A DNA stretch of 64,000 nt, taken from NCBI RefSeq assembly GCF_024281235.1, contig NZ_JAHWXY010000001.1, positions 992,001 to 1,056,000 on the forward strand, read 5' to 3'. This DNA is from Shinella daejeonensis. GTDB taxonomy: Bacteria > Pseudomonadota > Alphaproteobacteria > Rhizobiales > Rhizobiaceae. Below are positions 48,044 through 55,457 of the stretch, one piece after another (positions within the stretch are counted from its first letter, which is position 1; every line of letters starts with the position of its first letter). The notes below the pieces were generated by a model. It saw nothing but the letters and a program-made list of their open reading frames with translations. It was not told the origin of the DNA and searched no databases. A program made the translations under genes and the position numbers.

Positions 48044-48928
48044 CTATTCCGCCGCGAGCGAACGGTCGGCGGCATATTCCTCCACGCAATCGGAAAAATC
48101 CTTCAGGAACGCGGAAATCGCCGCCTGGAGCACCGGGAAATCCGGTTTCCGGACCAGCGTCGTCTCGTCCACATAGAGACTGCGGTTGACCTCGATCTGA
48201 AGGGCGTGCAGCCCCTTGGCCGGCCGGCCGTAATGTTCGGTGATGAAGCCGCCGGCATAGGGTTTGTTGCGCACGACGCAAAAACCCATGTCCTCCAGAA
48301 GCCGCATGGCCGTCAGCGACAGCTCCGCCGAGGCACTGGTGCCGTAGCGATCGCCGATGATGAAATCGGGCCGCAAGCCGCTTCCCGACACACGGATGTT
48401 GCCGGGCATGGAATGGCAATCGATCAGCACCGCCAGGCCGAAGGCGACATGGGTGCGCACGAGCAGCTGGCGCAGGCAGGCATGATAGGGCTTGTAGACC
48501 GTTTCGATCCGCTCCAGCGCCTCTTCCACCGGAAGACGATGGCGATAGATCTCCATATTCTCGGCGACCACCCGCGGCACCGTGCCGAGCCCGCCGGCCA
48601 CGCGCATCGAACCGATATTGGCATAGGACGGCAAGGATCCATCGAACATGCGCGGATCGAGTTCATAGGGCTCGCGGTTGACGTCCAGCCAGGCGCGCGG
48701 GAAATGGGCGACCAGCATCGGTGCGCCGAGCGCCGGGGCAACCGAAAAGAGTTCGTCGACGTAATGATCTTCGGAACGACGGATGGCCAGCCCGTCGAGC
48801 CTGGACCGCTCCAGGAAGGCGCCCGGGTAGCGCCGGCCGCTATGGGGCGAATTGAACACGAGGGGCACGCTCTGCCCGGCAGGCTCCAGGACTTCGAAGT
48901 CTCTGTTTTCGCTGGGGCCTTCCGTCAT
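48044..48928 (-). CDS. N-formylglutamate amidohydrolase family protein, copy 2
   Basis: A 294-residue second member of the family, clearly different from copy 1. Motifs are LVFNSPHSGRRYP at the N-terminus, EDHYVDELF, DVNREPYELDP, VYKPYHACL, AVLIDCHSMPG, a late GGFITEHYGRP and LQIEVNRSLYVDE. The zinc-binding histidines and glutamates typical of the family are present. The ATG at 48928 (MTEGPSENRDF) has AAGG at good spacing, whereas the ATG at 48934 is too close to it. It is divergent from cpdR. Confidence 0.87.
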   Translation of the reverse strand: MTEGPSENRDFEVLEPAGQSVPLVFNSPHSGRRYPGAFLERSRLDGLAIRRSEDHYVDELFSVAPALGAPMLVAHFPRAWLDVNREPYELDPRMFDGSLPSYANIGSMRVAGGLGTVPRVVAENMEIYRHRLPVEEALERIETVYKPYHACLRQLLVRTHVAFGLAVLIDCHSMPGNIRVSGSGLRPDFIIGDRYGTSASAELSLTAMRLLEDMGFCVVRNKPYAGGFITEHYGRPAKGLHALQIEVNRSLYVDETTLVRKPDFPVLQAAISAFLKDFSDCVEEYAADRSLAAE

Positions 48929-49114
48929 CTGCATCCTTCGGCGTCGCTTCTGCCCGTTTCCCGCGCATGTTGCCAGCGCCCTGCGGCCGTGTCCATACTG
49001 GCCGGCGTGCGGCGGGCTGTTGTCCCGCCACATTCACGCTATATTTACGCGAATACGCTTTCGTAGCGGAACAGCCCGCGAAGGCGACAATCATAACAAC
49101 GGTTCCCGGATTCC

Positions 49115-49477
49115 ATGACACCCAAGATTCTCCTCGCAGAAGACGACAACGACATGCGCCGCTTTCTGGTGAAAGCGCTGGAAAGGGCGGGCTACGACGT
49201 TCTGTCCTACGACAATGGCGCCAGCGCCTACGACAGGCTGCGCGAAGAACCCTTCTCGCTGCTGCTGACCGATATCGTCATGCCCGAGATGGACGGCATC
49301 GAACTTGCACGCCGCGCCACCGAACTCGACCCCGACCTGAAGGTCATGTTCATCACCGGCTTTGCCGCCGTCGCGCTCAATCCGGATTCCAAGGCGCCGA
49401 AGGATGCAAAGGTGCTGTCGAAGCCATTCCACCTGCGCGATCTTGTGGATGAAGTGAACAAGATGCTGGCCGCCTGA
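49115..49477 (+). CDS. cpdR: CpdR, single-domain response regulator
   Basis: A 120-residue receiver-only protein: acidic pocket LLAEDDNDMRRFL, phospho-acceptor Asp53 in LTDIVMPEMDG, FITGFAAVALNP and the lysine in LSKPFHLRDLV. It closely matches CpdR of Caulobacter and Sinorhizobium, where the unphosphorylated form primes ClpXP for degradation of CtrA-pathway substrates together with RcdA (gene at 3155 here). No output domain is present. Its promoter region (48929-49114) shows no TTAA-N7-TTAA box. Confidence 0.93.
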   Translation: MTPKILLAEDDNDMRRFLVKALERAGYDVLSYDNGASAYDRLREEPFSLLLTDIVMPEMDGIELARRATELDPDLKVMFITGFAAVALNPDSKAPKDAKVLSKPFHLRDLVDEVNKMLAA

Positions 49478-49528
49478 GGCGCGAAAAAGACCGCAAAATC
49501 AAAGGCGAAAAAAAGCTGACGATATCTA

Positions 49529-49557
49529 TTGACGCTGCCGGAGGTTTTGTGGTCTAT
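49529..49557 (+). promoter_or_regulatory. promoter of tRNA-Val
   Basis: TTGACG-N17-GTCTAT, ending 14 bases before the tRNA 5' end. Confidence 0.6.
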
Positions 49558-49571
49558 GCGCCTCATCGGAT

Positions 49572-49646
<75 letters not shown>

Positions 49647-49670
49647 TCCGAACTCAAGAATATCAAATAG

Positions 49671-50957
49671 TTACGCGGCATCATTCCGACCGCCGACCAC
49701 CTTCAAAACCGGCCTTGCACGTTTCTTGCACGCAAAAAGCGGCCGTTTCGTGTGCTTTTGCAGTTCCGCGATCACCTTTTCCGTCGCTTGCATGCAGTCC
49801 AGCAGGTAATCCGGGTCGAAGGCTTCGTAGGCGTTGGCCGTGCGCTTCTCGTCGTGACCGAGCCAAACGTCTCGCTGCTCCTTGTCAACGGGTGGCTTCT
49901 GTCGGCGAACCATCGTCGCCATGAAGTGCCGAATCGTTCCGGGCGTGAAGTTCGGCAGATCGCAATCCTTGGCGTGGCGCACGAATGTCCGCTTGATCGC
50001 GTTGATTGGCGCTCCATCCCACATCATCGGCGCGCCGCGATGCCGCTCTGGCGCATCGTCCAAGGCCGGTCCGCCATTATCGCCCATCCCCCTGCCCTGT
50101 TCCTTCCATAGATCGAGCCAGCCGGCGAGATTGTTCGTCAGCCGGATCTTCGGGCGGTACTTGATCGTTTGACGCCGGCCGGGCGGGTTGAGGTCGATCG
50201 TTCCGAACCTCCGGTTCACCGCCTCCTCGTTGTCGCGGAACTCCAGTACCGTGGACGGTCGCGCCCAGGTGTTGAGCGACAGGACGACGAAGCGGAAGAG
50301 GTTTTCCTTCCGAACGTCGATCGCGTCGATGAACTTACCGAACTCCTCATAGGTCGGCAGCCATTCGCGCGGGCGCGGAGGCGGAAGGTCCAGAAGCTCC
50401 GCGACGCGCTTGGCCTGCGTGACGACATCGGGGGCCATGTCGAGCAACTGGATCTCCTGATCGTTGCCAAGGCCATCCTTCACCACCACGAGGCGCTTGC
50501 CGAACCGGAACGCGGCCGACACCACCGACAGATTGCGAGCGATGGTGTTCGCCGAATGCTCGTGCTTGTCACGCGACCACGTCATAAACTCCCGCTGCCG
50601 GATCGGCCCGAACGCCGACACGGCCGCCGTGGGCAACATCTTTTCTTCAAGAAATTCCTTGATCAGAGTGATCGAACGAAACGCCTGATCGGCCGACGGC
50701 TTCTTGCTGACGTCGTGGTCGTAATAGTGATCAAGCGCGACCAGCAGCATCACGCGATCCGGCGAGCGCGACGTGTCCGACTTGGACGCGCCGGCCAGCG
50801 CAATCAGTCGCTCCTTCGCTTCGTCGAGTATTTTTGTGCCAAGCGATCGGCGACGCGTTGCGCGTCTTCCGTCGTCGTACCAGTAGGCATAGAGCGTTTC
50901 CGTGCCGTGGGCGCCGGCGATCCAGTACCCACCATATTCCCAGAGCCTTTTCGACAT
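49671..50957 (-). CDS. int: phage tyrosine-recombinase integrase
   Basis: A 428-residue tyrosine recombinase catalysing site-specific integration at the neighbouring tRNA-Val. The N-terminus (MSKRLWEYGGYWIAGAHGTE) is DNA-binding-like. Catalytic-domain residues are the arginine in NTWARPSTVLEF, TIRHFMATMVRR around the H/R box, WLGHDEKRTANAYEAF with the histidine and likely nucleophile tyrosine. The ATG at 50957 has GGAGTAAGCC upstream. Its first 154 bases overlap the upstream gene in another frame. It is last in a repressor-controlled minus-strand operon. Confidence 0.9.
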   Translation of the reverse strand: MSKRLWEYGGYWIAGAHGTETLYAYWYDDGRRATRRRSLGTKILDEAKERLIALAGASKSDTSRSPDRVMLLVALDHYYDHDVSKKPSADQAFRSITLIKEFLEEKMLPTAAVSAFGPIRQREFMTWSRDKHEHSANTIARNLSVVSAAFRFGKRLVVVKDGLGNDQEIQLLDMAPDVVTQAKRVAELLDLPPPRPREWLPTYEEFGKFIDAIDVRKENLFRFVVLSLNTWARPSTVLEFRDNEEAVNRRFGTIDLNPPGRRQTIKYRPKIRLTNNLAGWLDLWKEQGRGMGDNGGPALDDAPERHRGAPMMWDGAPINAIKRTFVRHAKDCDLPNFTPGTIRHFMATMVRRQKPPVDKEQRDVWLGHDEKRTANAYEAFDPDYLLDCMQATEKVIAELQKHTKRPLFACKKRARPVLKVVGGRNDAA

Positions 50958-51160
50958 TGGCTTACTCCACGCGACTTGGAACCCAGATACTCGGCGAGGT
51001 CGCGAGGGTGATAGAGCACCACCCCCTTCTTCCCCTCCGTCCAGGCTATTTCCGCATTTTGTCGCGCCGCGCGCAACTCACGCGGGCTGAGAAGTAGCGG
51101 GTATCGTTTACAGGCATCGGCCTCGGTTATCAGTTGGTCGAAGGCGGCGAGCGGGTTCAC
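50804..51160 (-). CDS. putative excisionase-like small protein overlapping int
   Basis: A 118-residue protein starting at a GTG (51160) with GGGGGTGA upstream; the GTGA overlaps the stop of the preceding gene. The segment LITEADACKRYPLLLSPREL followed by ELRAARQNAEIAW and VVLYHPRDLAEYLG resembles a winged-helix DNA-binding excisionase domain. Its position directly before int fits an Xis or recombination-directionality factor. The last 51 codons overlap int. The function is inferred from position and helix pattern. Confidence 0.65.
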   Translation of the reverse strand: MNPLAAFDQLITEADACKRYPLLLSPRELRAARQNAEIAWTEGKKGVVLYHPRDLAEYLGSKSRGVSQCRKGSGNMVGTGSPAPTARKRSMPTGTTTEDAQRVADRLAQKYSTKRRSD

Positions 51161-51411
51161 GTCGTCACCCCCAGCGATTTCAGCTTGGTCAGCGCTTCCT
51201 GCGCCTGATGTTTCCACAGGTCTCGTTCGGCCGCGATCTGGCGCACCTGCCGCTCGGCAAATTCGGCACGCGCTTCCTCAGCGCGAAATTCTTCCCGTAT
51301 CTTCTCGAGTTTCGCCTGTAGGTCGGCGATGTGTTGCTTGCGCGTTTGTTCCTTGCGCTGTTGGCGGATGGAGCCAGCCACCCGCTGGAGGCTCTTGAGG
51401 GTCTGGTTCAT
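51157..51411 (-). CDS. coiled-coil phage protein, 84 aa
   Basis: An 84-residue highly charged protein predicted to be one long coiled coil (HIADLQAKLEKIREEFRAEE then ARAEFAERQVRQIAAERDLW). The ATG at 51411 overlaps the previous stop (ATGA) and is preceded by GGGAG; its own stop overlaps the next GTG. Function is unknown. Confidence 0.7.
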   Translation of the reverse strand: MNQTLKSLQRVAGSIRQQRKEQTRKQHIADLQAKLEKIREEFRAEEARAEFAERQVRQIAAERDLWKHQAQEALTKLKSLGVTT

Positions 51412-51533
51412 CTCCCAACTCCTTCCGTCGACGCGATCATCTGCATCGCATCGACAAGATCGTTGAAGTCATGGAATTCTTCCCGGACCGCGGCGATTTT
51501 CTGCTTTCGCAGCGCTTCATTCCGCGTGTTCAT
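51408..51533 (-). CDS. small phage protein, 41 aa
   Basis: A 41-codon gene (MNTRNEALRKQKIAAVREEF ... STEGVGR) with GGAGGTATC upstream. Both ends overlap neighbours by ATGA, which is strong evidence that it is translated as part of the int operon. No domain is recognised. Confidence 0.6.
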   Translation of the reverse strand: MNTRNEALRKQKIAAVREEFHDFNDLVDAMQMIASTEGVGR

Positions 51534-51726
51534 GCGCCGATACCTCCAAGGATCGTCTCGAAGGGCGGTTCGCGCTCATCGATGTCTTCGATATCGTCGT
51601 CCTCAAGGTCGAGGTCACCATCTGCAACATCCAGAAGGCAATCAGTCTCTCGATTTCGTCCTCGATAGCCTTGCGCGTCAGAGGTATGGGCCGGCCGCGC
51701 CAAGTGGGGAAGCCACTGGAGATCAT
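51530..51726 (-). pseudogene. frameshifted small phage gene
   Basis: The N-terminal half (MISSGFPTWRGRPIPLTRKA then IEDEIERLIAF) starts at 51726 with an ATGA overlap from the upstream gene. The C-terminal half (LDVADGDLDLEDDDIEDIDE followed by REPPFETILGGIGA) is in the -1 frame and ends at 51530, overlapping the next start by ATGA. Joining the halves at about 51632-51640 restores one continuous protein resembling small acidic phage proteins (IERLIAxLD-x-x-DGD-x-DLEDDD). A single missing base at GCCTTCTGG explains it; sequencing error or mutation cannot be separated here. Confidence 0.65.
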
Positions 51727-52079
51727 CGGCCCGCCTCCCAGTTCGCAAAGGCTGTGGTGCCAGTTACATCGTCGGCAAGCAGAGGCCCGTCATCGATATG
51801 GACCTTTGCAACGCGGGCAGACTTGCGTTTCCCCGGATCGCCGACGGTGAGAACGAAATGGTGCTTGTGATCGATTTCGCTTCGCCACGAATGATCCGGG
51901 TGCATTTCGGCCATGACCTCGGCAAGAGCCTTCGCATGATAGCGGGCGCGTTCGTCTGGCGAGGCTTCGGCAAGGAAAGCGTCGATGCTTTGAATTTCCG
52001 GTTCGGCGGCAGAGACGCCGAACGCCGGGACAGATGTGGCGACGAGACCACCAAGAAACGTGCGGCGGGTCGTTTTCAT
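51723..52079 (-). CDS. exported phage protein with Tat signal, 118 aa
   Basis: A 118-residue protein with a twin-arginine signal (TRRTFLGGLVATSVPAFGVSA). The mature part contains SPDERARYHAKALAEVMAEM and a histidine-rich DHSWRSEIDHKHHFVLTVGD. Start and stop overlap neighbours by ATGA. A Tat-exported protein in a prophage int operon is unusual; it may be a lysogenic-conversion factor. No known family is recognised. Confidence 0.65.
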   Translation of the reverse strand: MKTTRRTFLGGLVATSVPAFGVSAAEPEIQSIDAFLAEASPDERARYHAKALAEVMAEMHPDHSWRSEIDHKHHFVLTVGDPGKRKSARVAKVHIDDGPLLADDVTGTTAFANWEAGR

Positions 52080-52438
52080 TGTGCGACCTCCGATGCTTCC
52101 ACAAGACGCTCACGGCGGATACGCGCATACTCGTGGTGCATGCTCGGGATTTCGCTGTCATCCAGAAGACGCTGCAATGTTTCCAGTGCGTCCCCCACGG
52201 TGCCGACGACATGTAGCATGTCATTTGCTTCGTCTTTGCTCATGCCGTGCCTGTTGCCGCACGCTCGCTCAATCGCGCCCTGAACGACGCGCAGGAAGGC
52301 CCGCGCCGCAAACAGGTCATCCGTTGGCATGATGCCGGCATAGGGGATCGGAAAGTTATCTTTGGTGTAGAGGGCTTCGTCGTTCGCAGAGGCTGCGGGC
52401 ATAGCTCCGCCATCTGCCTGAATCGATGTGTTCGGCAT
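52076..52438 (-). CDS. phage protein, 120 aa, unknown function
   Basis: A 120-residue protein: low-complexity start (MPNTSIQADGGAMPAASAND) then a helical part (DLFAARAFLRVVQGAIERAC, GTVGDALETLQRLLDDSEIP). It ends with ATGA overlapping the Tat-signal gene. I do not recognise it. Confidence 0.65.
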   Translation of the reverse strand: MPNTSIQADGGAMPAASANDEALYTKDNFPIPYAGIMPTDDLFAARAFLRVVQGAIERACGNRHGMSKDEANDMLHVVGTVGDALETLQRLLDDSEIPSMHHEYARIRRERLVEASEVAQ

Positions 52439-52488
52439 TGTCGTATCCTCAGAAATGGAAAAGGTGAGGCGCGGCGCGTGGGGCGCCG

Positions 52489-52641
52489 TCAGCCGCTATT
52501 CTGCTGGCACGGTACGGAAACCCAAGTCACACCCGTCGTGACAATGTACCCACCGCCATCGGAAAGTTCAGTGCCGATGATAGCTGCTCGGGCAGATCGA
52601 TCTCGTCGAACCGCAGCCGGGGTAGTGGTGGTGAAGGTCAT
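52489..52641 (-). CDS. small phage protein, 50 aa, first gene of int operon
   Basis: A 50-codon ORF (MTFTTTTPAAVRRDRSARAA ... VPCQQNSG) with GGGAGA eight bases before its ATG, located just downstream of the predicted integrase-operon promoter. No domain is recognised. Confidence 0.5.
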   Translation of the reverse strand: MTFTTTTPAAVRRDRSARAAIIGTELSDGGGYIVTTGVTWVSVPCQQNSG

Positions 52642-52665
52642 TTAGTATCTCCCATCTGCCTTTCT

Positions 52666-52716
52666 CGTACTTTATGTACGCAAATTATCAACCGTTCGTC
52701 AAGTACGTTTTGTACG
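52666..52716 (-). promoter_or_regulatory. integrase-operon promoter with paired repressor operators
   Basis: On the minus strand TTGACG (52702-52697), 17 bases, GTACAT (52679-52674). Operator 1 CGTAC-TTTAT-GTACG (52666-52680) covers the -10; operator 2 AGTAC-GTTTT-GTACG (52702-52716) abuts the -35. Centres are 36 bases apart. The same palindrome occurs at the repressor/cro promoters. Confidence 0.75.
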
Positions 52717-52808
52717 ATCTTCATTTATTAACCGTTCGGTTGCGTCTCCAAGAATCGATTCGACTCTCATCGCGCGTTCTGCTCTTATGGAAACAAAAGG
52801 AGAACAAA

Positions 52809-53045
52809 ATGGGCTTGGTGGTTCCAGCGGCGACAACGCCGTTCACGCTTTACCTGCGGTGCGACAACTGCATGAGAGAGAGCACGAGAGACATTAAGCT
52901 GCCGGTCGGGGAAGGCATCCCTCGCGATCCGGAGGAGTTAATCGAGAGCGCCTTTCTGGGCGATCTGAAATTCAACTGCCGGCCCTGCGGAAGCGTCATT
53001 GCGCAGCTCGTCGGCATAGAAGGAGGATATGTTCATGACCATTGA
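52809..53045 (+). CDS. small zinc-ribbon protein
   Basis: A 78-residue protein with two C-x-x-C knuckles, LRCDNCMRE and FNCRPCGSV, making a probable zinc ribbon. The ATG at 52809 has AAGGAGAAC upstream. Its 3' end overlaps the next gene by 11 bases. It forms a two-gene plus-strand cassette between the integrase promoter and the ATPase gene. Function is unknown. Confidence 0.7.
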   Translation: MGLVVPAATTPFTLYLRCDNCMRESTRDIKLPVGEGIPRDPEELIESAFLGDLKFNCRPCGSVIAQLVGIEGGYVHDH

Positions 53046-53343
53046 GAAAGAGGTTCTGGAATTCATCATCGTGCCGCCATACGCGCGCCGGTCGGAGATC
53101 TTCGCGGCGAAGGAGCGGATGGAGGCTTACCTGGGCAACCGGTTTCCCGGTCACAGCTTTAAGATCGCACGGCTTGGGCCAGTCGGCGACGATGACGACT
53201 TCTGTATCCTGCCAGTCATGAACTTCATTGATGCGGAGGGCGTATCACGCATGTGTACCCCGCCGAAGCCTTGGCTCATGGCGGATATCTCTGCCGCTTG
53301 CCGTGAATTCGACGCTGGCGGTCGCCGGTCATTTGCTGCGTGA
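53035..53343 (+). CDS. phage protein, 102 aa, unknown function
   Basis: A 102-residue protein (MTIEKEVLEFIIVPPYARRS, FPGHSFKIARLGPVGDDDDF, CTPPKPWLMADISAACREFD). The ATG at 53035 has AGGAGG at good spacing; the ATG at 53029 is too close to it. It is coupled to the zinc-ribbon gene. No family is recognised. Confidence 0.65.
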   Translation: MTIEKEVLEFIIVPPYARRSEIFAAKERMEAYLGNRFPGHSFKIARLGPVGDDDDFCILPVMNFIDAEGVSRMCTPPKPWLMADISAACREFDAGGRRSFAA

Positions 53344-53350
53344 CGGAACG

Positions 53351-53374
53351 AAAAAGCCCGCCGGAAAGGCGGGC
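53351..53374 (-). terminator. hairpin with T tract on minus strand
   Basis: Stem GCCCGCC/GGCGGGC with a GGAAA loop; the A5 at 53351-53355 gives a T tract on the minus strand. It may back up the ATPase terminator and stop transcripts of the convergent 102-aa gene. Confidence 0.6.
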
Positions 53375-53420
53375 GGGGTTACCTCACCGGGCAACTGATG
53401 GCGCTACAGAGGCTGTAGGC

Positions 53421-53449
53421 AAAAAGACACCCCGCCGAAGCGGGGCGTC
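53421..53449 (-). terminator. terminator of the AAA-TOPRIM gene
   Basis: A 10-bp stem with one mismatch and a CGAA tetraloop (53426-53449), followed on the minus strand by TTTTT, seven bases past the stop codon. Confidence 0.8.
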
Positions 53450-53455
53450 ATAGAT

Positions 53456-54892
53456 TTAGGGGGATAAGGCGTCTCTGACGGGAAGCGCGATTCCGTCTAG
53501 ATCTGATTGGCTTGCACACTTCTCTGCCCATGCTGAGCAAAGGGCTTGCCACACGATGTTCCCGCCTACAGCCAGTTTGTCGCCCACCTCGTTCGGCCAT
53601 TTGTGGTGGTCAATGCTAGACATTGCTTGGTTAAGGGCGTCGATTGTTTCAGATGCCGCGCGCCCTATTCGCTCCGGCACGCCAACCCATTGGATGTTGT
53701 GAAGTGCCTCGAAAACAACCCTTTCTGGGGCTTCATCTCCCGGCAGCAGAATGCAGCCTGCTGATGCTGATTGGTCCCCATCGAGGAAAACCAGCGAGGG
53801 TCGGGGGAAGCGGTTTTGGCTGGCCATCTGACCTAGGGCAACGCCTACAGACGCTGCACCAAAGGGGATTATTTTCGACCGAGAGAGCAGATCGCGATCA
53901 ATTCTTGCAAGTGATTCTGCAATTAATATCTCTGCTCTGACATCTTCGACGTAGATATCGCATTCTGGATGCTGCTCTTCATCCATCCGCGTCATAGCGA
54001 AATCAGGGCTGACTCCTACAACCGCTGCCTTCCCGGCTGCGCCATCCATAAGATAAATTCTCGCCTCTGGTGGGAGCTCGTCCAAAACATATGGGGAGTG
54101 CGTCGACAGAATGATCTGCAGTTCTTGCTCTCGCGCTATCCGCGCGAGGTCTCGCATCAATCGCCGCTGAGCTCTGGGGTGAAGCGAAGTTTCAACCTCA
54201 TCAATCAGCACAAGACCATATTTCGGATAATCTACGGCCAGAAGTTCTGCGGCCGCAATTTCTCCGGCCCCTTGGTGGAAGCCCGAATAGCGCGTACCAG
54301 AAATTTCTAGGACCGGTATCGGCTTGTCCTCGCCGGCATCTGTTGTGGATATGCCAGCTTTCACATACTTCTTGCCAACTATCTCCGTGAGGCGAGCTAG
54401 GCGCGGGATATCGAAGGCTGTGAAGACGCCTTCGGCCACACCCGACTTGAGCATTCTTGCGTAGCCCATTCTCGCCCCAACAGGCTGGATACGGCGCAAA
54501 TCCACATACTCCACTGGTCGCTCAGGCCTCTCCGGGTTCCCGCGCCATCGGTTTGTCGGTTTGCGTACTGTGCCCGTTGCTGTGTTCTGCCCCTGCCGAT
54601 ACGAAAACCGGATTGTCGCTCCGGTTATCTTCTCAAAGGGCGTGTCAGGGAAGAAGTCAGAGGCGTAGCGATCCTTCGGAGCAGACCTGTAACTGGCCGC
54701 AGCAGCTTGAAGGACTGTGCTTTTCCCCGAGCCGTTTTCGCCTACGAGGGCAGTGATCGGAAACTGAAAGTCAATTCTCTGACCGGTCCAACCTCGTACT
54801 CCTGTGATTTCGACCCACTCCAAGCGTTTCGGCCAGGATGTCCCTGTCTGCCACTTGTTCAGCAATTTTCGCATTTCACTGGATAGCGCCAT
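53456..54892 (-). CDS. AAA ATPase with TOPRIM-like domain, OLD-family-like
   Basis: A 478-residue protein with an SMC/ABC-type ATPase: Walker A GENGSGKST (51-59), signature-like FHQGAGE (205-211), Walker B LVLIDEVETSLHP (D231, E232) and H-loop STHSPYVLDELP. A TOPRIM-like domain follows from about residue 310: acidic residues in IYVEDVRAEILIAE and the D-x-D of LVFLDGDQ (371-373). This is the layout of OLD-family ATP-dependent nucleases, several of which defend lysogens against other phages. It is monocistronic with its own terminator, is AT-richer than its neighbours, and sits between the int operon and the repressor, the usual spot for a lysogenic-conversion gene. No GajB-like helicase gene is adjacent. 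Confidence 0.8.
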   Translation of the reverse strand: MALSSEMRKLLNKWQTGTSWPKRLEWVEITGVRGWTGQRIDFQFPITALVGENGSGKSTVLQAAAASYRSAPKDRYASDFFPDTPFEKITGATIRFSYRQGQNTATGTVRKPTNRWRGNPERPERPVEYVDLRRIQPVGARMGYARMLKSGVAEGVFTAFDIPRLARLTEIVGKKYVKAGISTTDAGEDKPIPVLEISGTRYSGFHQGAGEIAAAELLAVDYPKYGLVLIDEVETSLHPRAQRRLMRDLARIAREQELQIILSTHSPYVLDELPPEARIYLMDGAAGKAAVVGVSPDFAMTRMDEEQHPECDIYVEDVRAEILIAESLARIDRDLLSRSKIIPFGAASVGVALGQMASQNRFPRPSLVFLDGDQSASAGCILLPGDEAPERVVFEALHNIQWVGVPERIGRAASETIDALNQAMSSIDHHKWPNEVGDKLAVGGNIVWQALCSAWAEKCASQSDLDGIALPVRDALSP

Positions 54893-55033
54893 TTCCCCTC
54901 CATGCCGCCTCTAGGCGGCGCTCAACTAAGTTCAGCGCCGCTTGATCCCGACTTCACTCTCCTCGAAGCAACGCTTCCTTTTCCTCCATCAGCACCCGCA
55001 GCGTCTTGATTACACCGCTCACGCCTCCGGATC

Positions 55034-55345
55034 CTAAGTCTTGTCCAAGGTCTCGCCCTTAGCGTCTAGCAGAATTTTGAGCGTTCGTATCATATCGGCG
55101 GCTTCCAGCATCGCATGACCGACGAGAGCGTCAGGAACGCTTGCGATATCGAGGGTGATCGCCTCGATGCCGTCGAGCACGTCACCGCCTGTCCGATCTG
55201 GATCTGAGGCGGCCGCCTGCTCCCGCATGTCTCGCACGGTGATGACGGCCCTTTCGATAAGCCGGCGCTTTTCAAAGGGCGTCAGCTTTCCGATCTCGTT
55301 GGCGGCGCGATACAGTTCGGCAATGAAGTCGGTCGTGTGGCTCAA
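55034..55345 (-). CDS. phage protein, 103 aa, in repressor operon
   Basis: A 103-residue helical protein (FIAELYRAANEIGKLTPFEK, VITVRDMREQAAASD, LVGHAMLEAADMIRTLKILL). It starts at TTG (55345), whose TTGA overlaps the preceding stop codon, so it is coupled to the small upstream gene. Function is unknown. Confidence 0.6.
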   Translation of the reverse strand: MSHTTDFIAELYRAANEIGKLTPFEKRRLIERAVITVRDMREQAAASDPDRTGGDVLDGIEAITLDIASVPDALVGHAMLEAADMIRTLKILLDAKGETLDKT

Positions 55346-55455
55346 CCGTGCGGCCCCTCAGCTTTCACCCTCTCCCATTCCTCCGGCGACAACGCTGCTT
55401 TCGACGTACACAGGGCGCGAGCGGCACGTTCGCAGGGAGGCTTGGGCTTGTTCAT
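55342..55455 (-). CDS. small phage protein, 37 aa
   Basis: A 37-codon ORF (MNKPKPPCERAARALCTSKA ... EWERVKAEGPHG) beginning three bases after the repressor stop and ending in the TTGA overlap with the next gene. The C-E-R-A-A-R-A-L-C start resembles short proteins common in rhizobial prophages, as far as I recall. Tight coupling supports translation. Confidence 0.55.
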   Translation of the reverse strand: MNKPKPPCERAARALCTSKAALSPEEWERVKAEGPHG

Positions 55456-55457
55456 CT

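Noticed and set aside
51530..51748. A 72-codon ORF starting at 51748 in the frame of the acidic C-terminus
   Set aside because: Its N-terminal third overlaps the real Tat-signal gene and looks like shadow sequence; the frameshift explanation fits the ATGA couplings better.
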